From Sarcocystis neurona (lineage: Eukaryota; Apicomplexa; Conoidasida; Eucoccidiorida; Sarcocystidae): 64,000 nucleotides of DNA. The translations under genes were made by a program, and so were the position numbers. The DNA lies in assembly GCA_000727475.1 (NCBI GenBank), contig KL647304.1, positions 1,923,217 to 1,987,216 on the forward strand, given 5' to 3'. Under the pieces are notes generated by a model. The model was not told the DNA's origin and ran no database searches. It worked only from the letters and a program-made list of their open reading frames with translations. Shown here one piece after another: positions 47,455 through 60,503 of this stretch (positions within the stretch are counted from its first letter, which is position 1; each line of letters starts with the position of its first letter).

Positions 47455-50400
47455 ACAGGAAAATCACTACATGTCGGATTGAAGCACGAAGCCGTCGCAG
47501 TGTGTGAAGACAGTTGCAGCCGCCAGGTGCATCTCCTGCTCCAGTTCTCGACGCTGCTACTCTTGCTGGTGGCCCTTTGCTGATGCGCTGCTGCTATCTC
47601 GGTGCTCTTCTACTGCTGTGATGTGTGTCGCCGCTCCGCTGCTGCTGCGTGTGTGTGTGCGACTCCTTGGATGCTGCTGGCAGAGTACAAGACAGGCAAC
47701 AGAGCTGTTGTTGAGGTTGCTGCCTTGAGATCCCTGTCGGTGCTGCCGCTGCTGCTTGACAGCCAAGCGATGCCGCTGCAGTTTCAGCAGGGCACGCGAC
47801 GCGTGCTGATGCTGTTGCGCACGGCTGCTGCTGTTACGTCGACTTCAGCTGTTGCTTCTCCTGTCTCCGGTGATGCACTGCTGACGCCGCTGCCGGACGT
47901 GAGTCCACCGCTCTTGTTCGTAGTTCTCTTCAGCCGCACTTGCAAGTCCCTTTGCTGCTGCTGCAGCTGTTGCAGCGGAAGAGCCCGTCGTTGCTGCCAA
48001 TCGCAGTGCTGCTGCAGTGCTCCTGTTGCTGCTAAGACACCTGATATTCGAAAGTACTTCTTCCCTTCGTAGCGCCTAGGCTGCTGCAACTGCCCCTCCT
48101 ACGTAAAGAACAGCCGACGCATCATCGTCTCCCCCTCCCGAGTACAGTAGCTGCAGTTGGCCGTGCTCCTCCAGGTGTTGCTGCTGTTGCTGCTGGAGCC
48201 TGCGCGACAGACTCTGCGTCTGCGGTTCTGCGGGGAACTCCAGCAAACCCGAAACAGCAACAACAACTGCAGCAGTAGAGCTGCGGCAGCCCCGGCAGCG
48301 GAAAGGGGGAGAATAAGCATCGGCAGAGGCAGCAGCAGGCAGAGTGGCCACGCTCGCTTGCCTGATACCTCAGCGCTTCGCCTGCTGCTAACGCCGGAGT
48401 GGGTGCAGCAGAAGGCCTAAAATCTTCTGTTTCCCAGCTGCTCGTTGTGTACGAGGACCGATAGGAAACTGTGGAACACCAGTAGCCACGCAAACTTGTC
48501 GCAGGTGGTAGTGAGGAGAAACCTTTTACTTTAGACGGAAGCGCTGCTTCTGTGCTGCTACTTATATGCAGCTGTTCTCCACCTATATGTAGAAGAGTGC
48601 TCGTGCCGCAGGAGAACTGCAGCAATCCGCACGGGCTCAAAAATGGCACCTCGAGTATACAGCTGACACCTGTTGTACCTGTTTTCAGCTAGGAGCAGGT
48701 ATCACCAATTTCTGTTCTAGTAGAGGCCGAATCTTCTGGCGATGCCGCGCGAATACGGGGTGCTGCTGCTGTCCTGCTGTTGCGGGTTGCTGTGTTGCCG
48801 TTGTTATTGACATATCTTCTTCTTCTGGTGATGTGTCTCCGTCGTTCTGTGGCGCTTCTGCCTGCTGCTGTACCGAAGCCCGTTGTGTTGATGCTGCTGC
48901 TTCTTCTGGTTCTGCTACTGCTTCTGCGACTATTACTCCCACTTAACGTCACGGTGTGTACACACGCTGCGATCACTTTTTTCTTACATTGAAAAGACAT
49001 ATTCCTGGACCGGTTCTCCCTATAGTTGAATGCCCCTGCTGTGCTTCTGTATGTATGTATGTATGTATGTACACGCACGCATATAAAAATGTATGTCATA
49101 CAGCGGCGGAATTCCATGTGCGTGCCCACGTATATGTAGGTGCAGATAGAGAACTTCGTAGCGGCAGGGACATGTAGGCTGGTTGGTCAGCGACAGCTTT
49201 TGACTTGTTGCAGTATCCCAGCTGCGAAGTCCAATAACTATTTGCAGCTTGGAAGGGAGATGCGTACCGGTCGATGCAAGAGCGAAAGCCCGACGGCGAC
49301 GGGAGGCCGAACAACAAGCACGAGACGGAGAAGACACAAAAGGAGTAGACGCAGAAGGCGTAGACGCAGCAGCAGTGTACCCGGGAGACAAGAGCTGCAC
49401 GAGGTGAGTTGAAAGAAGTGGAGCACCAGAAGCAGGAGCAGCCAGTAGAGTACAACTCACTGGAACGAGAACTGGAAGGCAAAACACCTTCGGAAGCAAG
49501 AGACTCAGGTGAACGCCAACGTAGCGTCAGCGCCTGTTTCGTTCTTGCGAGTTAACGTTGTTATCACCCCCGCCGTTTAATTTGCTACAACACCACTACC
49601 GGCAGATGCGTGGTGAGCAAAAGGGTAGAAAAACTGAAAACATCAGGAGAGTCGAGCACGTGTCTCCCTCTTGTTGGACGAATAAAGTCTCTCCTGCGTA
49701 GCGGACGTGGTAGTTATGTGGAGGGAGCGTCGGAATGGCCAAGGAAGCACTTGTGCTCATAGCTGCTGATACTGCTTTATTCCGAGAAGCAGCAGCAGCC
49801 AGTAGTTGCTGCTTTTCTGTTTCTCCACCAACAGCTGTGCTGCTGTTGCTACACCTGCGACTGATGGGACAGGACACATGAGGTGCTGCTGCAGCAGCTT
49901 GGACTGCTGCTGCTCCCCGATGTGATAAAATGACCCGTTCATACACAAGGGAAAGTGAGACAAGCTGACTCCTGCTGCTGGGTCAACAAAATCAGTTTCT
50001 TACGAACTCGGCTTGTTGTCCGCCGCTGCCGACGTTGGGGCGGCTGCTATTCCTGCGGCGATCGACTCTCTCGAAACGGACGGCGCCGTCTCCTGCAAGG
50101 AGCATCTTTTTAATCCGTATTCTAGATCGTGTCTCTTCACGCTGCCGCCCGGTGGCCGTCCGGCGGCATCTGCTCTTGCGGTTGGTGCTGCTCTTATAGT
50201 TGCTGGTGTACAGCTGCCACTTCGTATGCTTTGTGTTGCTGCTGCTGCCACTGGAGCCGCTGCTGGGGCTGCTGCTGCTGCTGCTTCTGCGGCTGTTCTT
50301 CTTGTGGTTGTGTTACTGTCTTTCTTTCTGTAACAGACATCATTAGGAACAAGCGCGATCCGCTGCGCCTGCTGCTGCTAACGGTCCTTCGCCATCTGTG

Positions 50401-51060
50401 GTTCATTTCCCTGCTGAAGGTGCGCCTTGCAGCTGCGCGCGTGTGCGTGTGCGGTGTCGACTACGTCGCTATTCGATGACAGCCGTGAGAAGCTGTAAAT
50501 CTAGTCCACATTTCTTCAGGATGACTCTTTCGTGCGCGGTCGCTACCGTCGCCGACAAAACGACTGGTGTCGAAGTGTTATTTGCTGCTCGCGTTCCTGC
50601 CTTCTTCCTTATCCCCGCTGTCCGCTTGAAGGCGCTGCGCCTTTAACCGTTCACGTTGCTCGTCTACCGGATGATTTTGTTGGTGGCACAACCATCTCGC
50701 TTGCTGCTGAAGTTACACTTCGTGCTGGTGTCCTCCAAACAGCAGGTGCCGCTGTAACTGCTGTGGATGCCCTCCCGCCGCTCACATCCGCGCGGCTGCC
50801 GCCCCCCTGCTTGCTGCTTGGTACGCGCTGCTGCTGTTTCTGATGATAAAGATTGCTTCTCTTGCTAATACACCACGTGGAAGCAGCACTTCAGAACAGC
50901 ATGATCCGTCGTACAGCCGGAGACACAAGAATCGACGATATGCAAAAAGACACATCTGCACCACTTCTACACGCTGTCGAGCTAGTAGGCCAGCGGCTGC
51001 TAGCGGTGCTAAACTCAGACAACCCTGTGAAGGGAAAACACATGGTTAGACGTATCTATA
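47455..51060. pseudogene. Degenerate CAG-rich coding-like region
   Basis: Both strands carry coding-like pieces in changing frames. On minus, 48942-48685 reads EEDMSITTATQQPATAG and stops, and 48351-47784 has two Gln-rich frames. On plus, 49214-49403 is a good exon (acceptor ACTTGTTGCAG, donor ACGAG|GTGAGT) reading ARAKARRRREAEQQARDGED. It is followed one frame away by LKEVEHQKQEQPVEYNSLE, ending at a CAG|GTGAAC donor. Further plus pieces lie at 50013-50333 and 50640-50840. No single model uses these pieces. Either several small genes or relics overlap here, or one gene has decayed by indels. Confidence 0.3.
49048..49072. repeat. (TATG)n microsatellite
   Basis: About six TATG units in tandem. 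Confidence 0.85.
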
Positions 51061-51085
51061 TACACAGACACAAACGAGTAGTTTG

Positions 51086-51119
51086 GTGTTCATACGATGC
51101 TTCTGCATCGTATGAACAC
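51086..51119. repeat. Perfect 15-bp inverted repeat with 4-base loop
   Basis: GTGTTCATACGATGC (51086-51100), loop TTCT, then GCATCGTATGAACAC (51105-51119). The arms are perfectly complementary. Confidence 0.95.
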
Positions 51120-54100
51120 GTGTCTTGTAGGTCTGTTGTCGACAAGTGAGGGGCGGATACGTGTGAATATAAATGCATACATGCGGGCGTAGAGGAGGGA
51201 CGAAAAGGAGGTGTATACCTCGTTATTTGCAAAGGGAGAGAGAGAGACAAACACGTAGAGAGCACAGATGGAAAACCCTGACGTTTTTCAAGTGGTTGTG
51301 GCCCATATCCAGCCAAGCACATTCTAAAATTTGCACCCATCTATCGATAAAAAACATGTATACATATACATAGAGAGACAGAGTGACGGTCAAACGTGGA
51401 TGTAGGCGGACGTGAGACAAGCGAGATATCGCCCTATACACGTATATCTTTGGAGGCAGAGAAACTGTAGAAGGATCAGATGGAATGGTGAGGTCTAGTC
51501 ACAGGTGGACAACTAGGTAAGACTTCGTATATATATTATAAAGATATATCTGAGAGAAAAGCAAAGCCACGCATGCAGGTTTAGACGGATGTAGACGTCG
51601 GCAGTGGTCTGTACGTGTCTCTCCGGCGTCCAAAGAGTTAAACTCAGTGAGTTTCCCTCCTCGAAAGTGCAGTGGAAATTAGATGGAAATAGACAGCATG
51701 TCTAAAGACATTCAACTACATTAGGGTGTGGAGCAAATGCTCCGCAGGGGCAGGTAAAATTATTATGCATACATATATACGTGTTTACAAATGTGTGAAG
51801 AAAGAAAGCGAAGTAGGTAGTCAAGTGCCCCCTGAAGACAGCTGATCCGAAAAACGACAACGTTCAGCGACATTTGTACATTTTTCCCCCGGAGTGACTC
51901 GACAACACGTGCACGTATGAACACCTGTTTACATGCATATGTATATGTGTGTATATGCGCGCGTGCCGATGACGGTTCAATGCTCAATCATTAAGTATAA
52001 TAAACTGCACGTTGTACCAGCAGGAAAGTGTATATACTCTCTCTCTCTCCAAGTAATGGAGCCCGCGGCCGGCATTGGCGTGTGCATGTGTGTAATTCGT
52101 GTATGTGCAAGACTCAACTTCTGTACCTCTCAAGACGACGTGGATATACACGCATGTACACACCTCACGCAATTATATTCAAGTTTTCCACAAGTGTATA
52201 CTGGACATCATGGGGGCAAATGGAGGCCGTAACGGAGCTTCGAATTCAACCGTCGTAAAGACCATACGTGTGCACACTGCTGTGTACCGTGGGGATCTTT
52301 TTCTTGCTTATGCTGCAAGAATAGAGGACCTCAGCAGCATGGCCTCCACCGCACTTTTGGGGCACACACACGTATGCATCTGTCATCGTGTGTTACATAT
52401 CTCCGTATGTGTACACACATTAGTGATATAAATGTATATGTATTTACATATATATATCTATATGTGTATCTGTGAGCTGGTCTGTGTTGAGTGTTTCTCT
52501 GGATAGAACAAAAACGCCATCATTTTCGGGGAATGAGGGTAAACGCGTTTACTCCTATTCAGGAAGTTCCAGGGGGCCACACGGAGAAGCAGCCTGGTGT
52601 TCGACACCTCTTGATGAGTATGTATGTACCCGCTGGGGCCGCTGTACATAAAGCGAGAAGCTAACCAGGTAATAGCGAGCTATTCACCATGCAGGCCTGC
52701 TTCTCTACATATTTTTTGTAAACGTCTCCACGTGTTACTCACTGGCGAAAATGTTAGGTAGGTATGCAGTCCTATCTGCTTATGTTCCTCCTTTGCTATG
52801 GCGAGACTATTGTCGAGGAAATGTAGATGGTCACTTGGAGTGTTCTACCGCCTACGGGACTACGCTGATGATGCACAAGTTAGTAGCCGCTCTGTGAACA
52901 CTCACTCTGCAGTTCTCTCCTCCCTGTTCAAAACATCAGCAGGCAGCGGCACAACTTTGGACTCAGTGTACACGACGGCTCTGTCCCTCGGTGCTAATCG
53001 ATATAAATCATCTGTAACCATTTATTATCCTCCGTCTCCTGCCATACTTCTTTTGCATGGTATATACCCACCTACACTCCTGCGCATTTGAATGTTGATA
53101 CGTCCACTGCCGATCAAGATACCTCTCTACCTCCATGTATATCCTTGCGTTTACACGTCAAGCTATTATTATATGGATCTGTGCTCCTAAATGTTTGTCG
53201 AGCAGTTTTCCTCGACATATATTCCGGAAAGTGCATGTGCCCGATGATAGATCAACGTATCTATCTGCGCACCCGTATGTCTACATATGACGTGTCCACC
53301 TGTATACCTATGTCTGTATGCGTACACTGTGACACCATCGCACTAAGGAACGTGGTACTCTTCTTGTTTGTTCCGTTCCACTGCCTTTGTGACACAAGCC
53401 TGCGCGCACTTATCTGGTTTTTGTGCCACGTGTCGTTTACCTGATACACTTCTCATCGGCGTCTGTCTACGAACACGCACACAATTGTCACTGCGTCAAA
53501 GGAGCAGCTTTATGAACCTATGTATACATTCGAACAAAACCTACTTTGACCTGCTTGTAGCTGTTTCTAGATTTGCACTTTTCCAGTGGAGTGGAAGTGA
53601 TACGTGCCTTGACATTCAGACATGTCTCGGCTCTACGGGTGTGTCACGTTTCCTCGTCCGTGTTGCTAACGTCCACAGATGCATACGCAGATGGAGAGGG
53701 TGAAATGATACTACTCCGTAAACTGGGGAGAAGTGTGTGGTTCAACATATGGATGGGAGCGTGGAAACGGGGCTGTGCACACACGTGCACAAAAAACTCA
53801 CAATCAACTTAACGCATATACGTAGGGGCACGAGTGTGTACGGTCGTGGTGTGTGTCTGCGACATTGCGTGCGCACAAATGCGTCGATCAGGTCCTGCTA
53901 CCACCCGCAACGGTAGACAGCAGCACCCTTGAAAAAAGGGAGGCCGAAGAAAGAGACAAGGGAACTCAATAAAACAGAGCCCTGAGAAAACCCGACACCT
54001 TAGCCGGGGGCTAAGTACACCTGTACACGTGTATATACATACATATATATAATATATATATGTGAAGACTTGTATACGCATAACTGTAGAGGTATGTGTG

Positions 54101-54730
54101 TATGCCCGCAAGTGTACGTGGAGTCGTGAGTCGAAAAACAGGTGGAAAGGAACCGAAGATGAAACGCTACGCAGAGCGTCCACGTGAACACATACACACG
54201 TCTGCGCATATGCCTGTACACGTGTATAGCTGTCTATCCTTTTTTCCTGTCTATCTATCTATCTACATATATATATATCAACACATCCCCCCACCAATAC
54301 TCCATATAGAGACCTGCTTGAATAGTTTCGATACACACAAGGGCAGTACACAGACAGATAGTTTGACATGTAACAAACTAAACAGATGTATATGTCATGG
54401 TGAGTGCGCATACGTGTGCTAAGCCAGGCGTCTTAGAGATGGCGACGGCGTGAGTTGCGCACCTGACCTTCCAGACAGGCACACACGGACGTACAGCACT
54501 CGTAATACAACGTGGATTGGCGCTGCACAAGAAAGGAACTTTTCTGTGCACACCTCAGAAAGAAGTGTACTCTACGCGCATGTTTTTCTGTTTGCGAGCC
54601 CCTGCGTATTTCGTGTACACACGCTCAAAGAAACGCGACCTGTGCAGCCACCGAGTGGGGTGTGTGGCCACACAAAGAAGAAAAACACACAAAGAAATGG
54701 AGACACAGTGGATGACCAGAATCGAACTGA
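51120..54730. other. Gene-poor AT-rich block
   Basis: Short frames of mixed composition occur (for example plus 52798-53091, ending SSVTIYYPPSPAILLLHG), but there is no splice chain or family signal I can support. TA-rich simple sequence lies near 52440-52465 and 54040-54062. Confidence 0.5.
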
Positions 54731-55335
54731 CTGTCATCGGCCCCTTGCGCCTAGGCTGCCTGCCGCAGCAGCAGGCAGACCGAAAAGAGGAGGCGCAGGG
54801 ACAGCACCTTGAATACGAAGGAGCTGTATAAGGCCTTCGTGCACGGCAGCTGGACTAGCAGAAGCAGCAACAGCAGCAAGGGACGCAGGACGAGGCTGGT
54901 CTTCAAGAAGGGGTACAAGGAGGGACCGAGTTAGATGAACGACGCTCTTCTGTGTAAACATCGACGAAGGTGTGCCACACGTCTTCTTCTAGTGGTCTCA
55001 AGAAACAGCGGTCTTACGTAAAAACTCTGCTCCTGTAGCTACGGGCACTCTGGCCATGGATCCTGCGCCTGCTGTGTCGCTGCTGCTGCTCCTCTAACCT
55101 AGTGGGCGTGCAGGTGTGGGGCCCCGCCTAACAGCGACACCAGTATCTCATGGGGAGCAGCAGGAAGAGCAGGTAAAAAAACAACAGGAAGAGCAGCAGC
55201 ACTTTCAGGAAGACAAACAGGAGCACCAGGTGCAGGCACACCTGCGGAGCAGCTAGTGGGTCGTGGAGCCGAGGCCTTGCTTGCCCAATTCATCTTCTGT
55301 AGCAGCTTCCTGGGGGGCAGCAGGGACCCCACACA
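54731..55335 (-). pseudogene. Frameshifted gene fragment, unknown family
   Basis: Reading the minus strand, four coding-like pieces follow one another in different frames: MNWASKASAPRPTS... with AAPHEILVSLLGG (55310-55099), DTAGAGSMARVPVATGAEF (about 55085-54995), EEDVWHTFVDVYTEERRSS (about 54990-54915) and ASPAAVHEGLIQLLRIQG ending at a TGA (54961-54734). The gaps are too small for normal introns, so indel decay is the likely explanation. It stands alone in AT-rich DNA. Confidence 0.35.
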
Positions 55336-58300
55336 CTTGTTACGAATATGAATATAGACATGCAGGTCAAGTGTAGGGAAATACGCAACTCTGTGATCGC
55401 TGACAAACTCTGGTTGTACACGAACGCACACACAAAAGATCCTTTTTAAAATAGTACATCCGCGTCCGTAGACGTTGACATACGTGATATACCACACATA
55501 GAGTCATACTCGCATATGAAGTTGTACATATTTTGGGATGTTTCCAAGCGCATGTATATGCGCTCGTATATATCCTGCGGTGTGTAACAGATTATGTAGA
55601 CGTATGAATGTTTCTTTGAGGGGTATGTACCACAAAGTTTCACAACTGCCTGCCCCATTGCTGTCTGTTGTAGTGCGGCAGGATCTCGCCAGGCACAGTA
55701 CTGCACAGCTTTACCTACCGTTTGAATGGAAGGAGCGACCCCCCCGGCAAAAAGCGCTTTCTCCCCTACACAGAGGGAGAGGTACTTAGACCCCCGGCGT
55801 CACTAACTCAGAAGAATTACCACTGGAGGACGCCAGGAGATTGGCACGCAGTTTACTACACATCCGTGTGTATCTCTCATGAGTGTTGTGTACGTATACA
55901 TGCGATTGCCTATAAATATTGGCGCATAGCTGTTTGTGTGCGGGCACATAGTATACACATGCGTTTACGTAGAGCGCGTTCATTCCCACCTGGATGCAGA
56001 TATATACATATATATACATATATATAACCTCTACGCGACTGTGTACGTAGAAGAACGCACATTTCTAGAGTGCAGTCCATCATCGCTTGTGTTCCACGAA
56101 TCGTAGTGAATCATCATATGTAGTTTGAGATAGCACACGTGGTGGAGCAAACTTTTTCTACGACAGTCACGTACCTCAACAAAATCACCGTGAATATATA
56201 CTCCGCGTGTGGAGTGCGAGAGGTGGACTTGGTCAGAGGTGGCGGCCCTTCTCAGAGACGGTTTTACAGATTTTCTCGTGTGTGTGGGAGTGTTCTACGC
56301 TGGCCGGCAGAAAGTGCTTCTCTTGTTGATACGGCGAGATCATTGGGTACACGCGCGTGCCCACACTGCACAATGTCTGCAATGCAGTATACGTAACATC
56401 AAGTATGCGTTCATGTGTTGATACCCATGTATATACACATATATGTGTATGTGTAGATCTTCTGTTATACCGCTATATTTGGGACACTGTGGTCACCAAC
56501 AATCGCATAGCACCAGCAGCTGCTGCTTATTTCGCAACGTCAGTGCTACAGTTAGCGACAACAATCAGCACCAGAAAATGAAAGGCCAACACAACGCGAG
56601 CACCACCAACAGAAAAAAGGGCAAGGACCCGCCATGGCTTAAACGGTATCGATCCTGCGGGTATGTGAATGTTTCCGCGGTTGCTAAAACGATTACGAAG
56701 CGTGCAGTTGGCCTGTTTAACTACTACTGGTGTGCACGGCCAAGCGCGTGTGTACATACCAGTATAAGTTTATCCTTGTATAGATATGTTTGTCGTATCG
56801 ATTGACTGACACCCCGGAAGCTTTGCTTTTTTGGTGCCACGCAAACATACTTACGCGTTCATCAGTGCACCTGTATAGTCGTCGAACGATCCACTGATAA
56901 AAAGCTCGTCTGCCGCACCCTATAGATGTGTAAGTGCATTCGTGTACACATATGCATGTGTGTGTGTACGTATGTATGCGTACGGTGAGACCGGGGGAGA
57001 CATACTTCATCTCATTAATTTTTTAGTCCTGTGCCTGCAGTGTGGGATTCGCGCTCGCGTAAAAGGCGGTATCACACTTGAGACACCTGGTAATGTTCTG
57101 CAGAGACCGACCACTTTATAAGAGGAGGAATATTTAGGCATAGTGAGAGAGACACACGCGTGCACGAATTGCCTCCCGAGCAAAATAAACCCTGCCAGCT
57201 GCCAGGGGAGTGGGACAAAGCGTCTAAAATTTTTGCCTACGTGCGGATATACATATACATCTATCGCGCCGGCTATCGTACATTGCACATAAATATGTAC
57301 GCTATGAGAACGTATGCAACGGATGAATCCATACATCATTATATGCGTCCACATATGCATTCACGTATACACCCGTATATTGATTTACGTATACATCCGT
57401 GTACACATACACATGTATATACGTACATATACGTACATAATACAGTTGTGCGGGGTGTCGTAGGCGTCAAAAAGTGGAAGTGTCCATCCGCAGTGTAGGA
57501 TTGAGGGGAGCTTGACGCGGACGCATTTACGCAACCAAACAAGTCGCCGGCATGCCGCTAAATATCTGCTTGCACTTTAAGCCGCAACTGAGCAAATATA
57601 TGCTTATTCATGTTTACAAGTTTGTATGTAGTTTACAGTGATGAGGAAGAAGTGAGGCGCGGCCTCAGCAAACCTAGCAATCTGCTGGGGGTTGCTCCAG
57701 AGTTTTTTCTCCATATTTGTCTGCGAATCAATACATCTTGTTCAGGCAGGTGCTGTGACTCAGGTGCAAAGTAAGTGGGCAAGAGAACTCGTGTAAAACT
57801 CGTTCAAAAGGCTCACTGGCAAAAATGTTCACGCGACTGCTATCAGGACGACGAGTGCACGTGTACGCACACGAAAATTACGTCGATCTTCACTTGTGAT
57901 ATGAGAAATATATATATATATATATATATCATATGTATGAGTTTGTATAGACTTGCGAAGGTGCACTGTGCACGTTATTTTTCCTCGTCATATATATATA
58001 TATACATATATATACATACACACACATGCGCATTTTACCTGCATTTGCATATACTCGCGGACAAGCATTCGCATGTACGTGTGTAGCTGCCGCGTCCTTA
58101 CGTAAGAACGTGTGTGGATCTACTTTAACATTTGCACCTTCTTTTACGAGTATCTGTAAGTGTACAGAAACACTTGTACTCCTTTTTCGACATTTCCCGG
58201 TCACGGCAGTCGAGAAGCAACCGCATTCGTTCAGCGGCCGGTTATTAGCGTGTAGACTGCAGCTGCTCTTTCGCTTGCACGTAAGAGAGGTACTGCCACA

Positions 58301-58650
58301 ATCACAAAGACCGTCTACAACCAACCTCCAGAGCTATCAGAATCGGCACTGACACAAATATACCTACGTACAGGACATGCCTGTAGAACAGTTTTTTTCA
58401 TCAGAAATCCAGAGCCTTGCCTTGTACTGCATGTGTAGCAGTTCCTGCGGCACCTCGCATACGAGCAAATACGTGCGCACACGTACTCATCTGTAAGTGT
58501 ACCTGTGCAGCCAGATATGTCTCGCCATAGATGTGCGAGCGCCTACGTATAAATATATATATATATATATGTATATATGTATTGCACTGCTTTTTGCGTC
58601 TTCGTCTATGTGCATGGGTATTTGCAGACGGTAGATGATATATCGAAGGA
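55336..58650. other. Gene-poor AT-rich block
   Basis: It contains (TA)n near 55995-56025, 57907-57930 and 58552-58572 and scattered short frames on both strands. No gene is supported. Confidence 0.55.
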
Positions 58651-60000
58651 CAGTCGTCTACGGTTGTGGTCTACAGCTATACGGTCGACTCTACGGATGT
58701 GTCGTATTTCTATTTCTCCTATTTTGTAAGCTGTCTCCGGAGCTGCTTTGGTGAATACTCTTCCGTATGTGGTTGCTGTCTCGCACTCGTGCTGCCGCGG
58801 CATGTTGCTGTCACCTCTTGTTTACGCACGCCGCTTCCATGCGTTGCTCGCTCGCATGTCGCTGTATATCTGCAGGTCTAATTCTCCGCTAAGTCGCTTC
58901 TTCAAGACGTTGACTCCTCTAATTTTCGTGCTGCTGCCATTACTGACCTTCTTTGTCTCTCAGATGCTGCGATGTTGTTGCTCTGCTATGTTTTATGCTT
59001 GCCTTCGTCGGGTGCTGCAACTGAGGTCTGCGTATTATTCTTTCCTGCACAGCATCTCATCCTGCTGTGTACTTCCTGATGCTGCTGGAGTCGACTGAGC
59101 ACTACCCTCCTCGTCCAGCCTTTATCAACCTTTCCGTGCTGTCGTTTTGAGCGGCAACGGCTTTGTGCGTCACAATTCTGCTGGTGCTACCGGTGCTTCT
59201 GTCGGCTTCCCATGTTTCCCCTCGTATCCACAGATGTACTGCTTGCTGCCTCCGCTGCTACCTCTTCGACGACTGCTGCTCTGTGCTATCCCAGGTCTTC
59301 CTGCCCAGCTACGTGTCTTGCTGCTTCGGCTGTTGCTTCTGCTTGGATGTCTATTTCCTTTTTCCTGCTGGATCTGTCTGTCGTACTTTGGCTACCTCAT
59401 TAATCACGTTGCTGCAGTTGTCGTTGCTGTTGCATTGCCTTTGTGCACTACCTCCACTGTTGCTGCTGTTATGTTTGACTCGGAGGCTTTTCCTGCTGCT
59501 GTTACTGCTACTCCTATTGCTGCTGTTGTTGCTGCCGTTGCGACTGGTACTGCTGGTGCTATTGGTACTGCCATTTCTTCGCTGTAGGTTGCTCACCCAT
59601 AGCGCGCTGCCTGTGCGCACCAGAAGGACGCTGCAAATGAACGCGTAACTCTCCAACTCCCCAGCGGCCGCCTGGGCGGTCACACCAACACTCTGCCTCC
59701 AGCGTCTTCTATCATTACGTCTTCTACCGTCGCCACTGCAAATCGCCTCGGCGGTGTCCAAAAGACCTCCACGTGTACGGCAGTTCATGACGCATCAGTG
59801 CCACCAGAGCTCGCGCTGTCGGCAGCAGCCGAATGCCTTGTGCAGTACTTGGATCAGCACACGACCATGCCTCACAACCGCATCAGCCGCTATTACTATA
59901 GCTACGGTATATCGAGAGGAGCACTCGCAGATCGCCGACCACTGCTAGTGCTTCCCCGCAGAATGCAGTAGAACACTTTGAATGCCTGATCCGCGTTACT
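58651..60000. pseudogene. CAG-rich coding-like region with frame changes
   Basis: The plus frames at 59147-59590 alternate every 100-200 bases, while the minus strand 59788-59351 is one open Ser/Asn-rich frame (RNGSTNSTSSTSRNGS). A separate plus frame, open from 59603 to the TAG at 59971, is free of repeats and reads PPELALSAAAECLVQYLDQ. It begins right after a CTCACCCATAG that could be an acceptor. I cannot join these into one gene. Confidence 0.3.
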
Positions 60001-60503
60001 GCTGTCGTTGGCTGCGATACGCAGTACAGAACGTAGCTTTCCGTGCTACGTATATACTACTACAGTAACGGACCTGCCGTGTAGGCGGCACCAAACTACC
60101 ACCTAGCAATCGCTATGCCATATTCACTTTGTCCAGGACCAGACTGCTACTGCTGAACACCCACCCACACGTTCCTCTGTTGGAGAACCAGAACGGCCAA
60201 AACGAGCAGCGTAGCTCTTTACGTAGCAAGCAACACAATACAAGTAAACGTGTCGTCACCATTACCGCTGCTGCACTCTCCCTAAAAAAGCAGCAGACAT
60301 AGCTGGGTGGCACCCCCCTCTGACCCTCGCTGTGCTTACCACGACGACGGACATAAAACAGTAGCACCCGCCTAAACTCAAGAATTGACAGCGACCCACG
60401 TATTCTACATTTACTGTTTCGCCCAGCGGTAGCTTGAGTGTGCGCGGCAGGTATTCATCGGAAAGGACATGACACCTTACTAGTTTCTGTTACTGACATA
60501 ATT

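Noticed and set aside
54700..54800. tRNA-like GACCAGAATCGAAC box
   Set aside because: It resembles a reversed B box, but no matching A box or cloverleaf arms are present.
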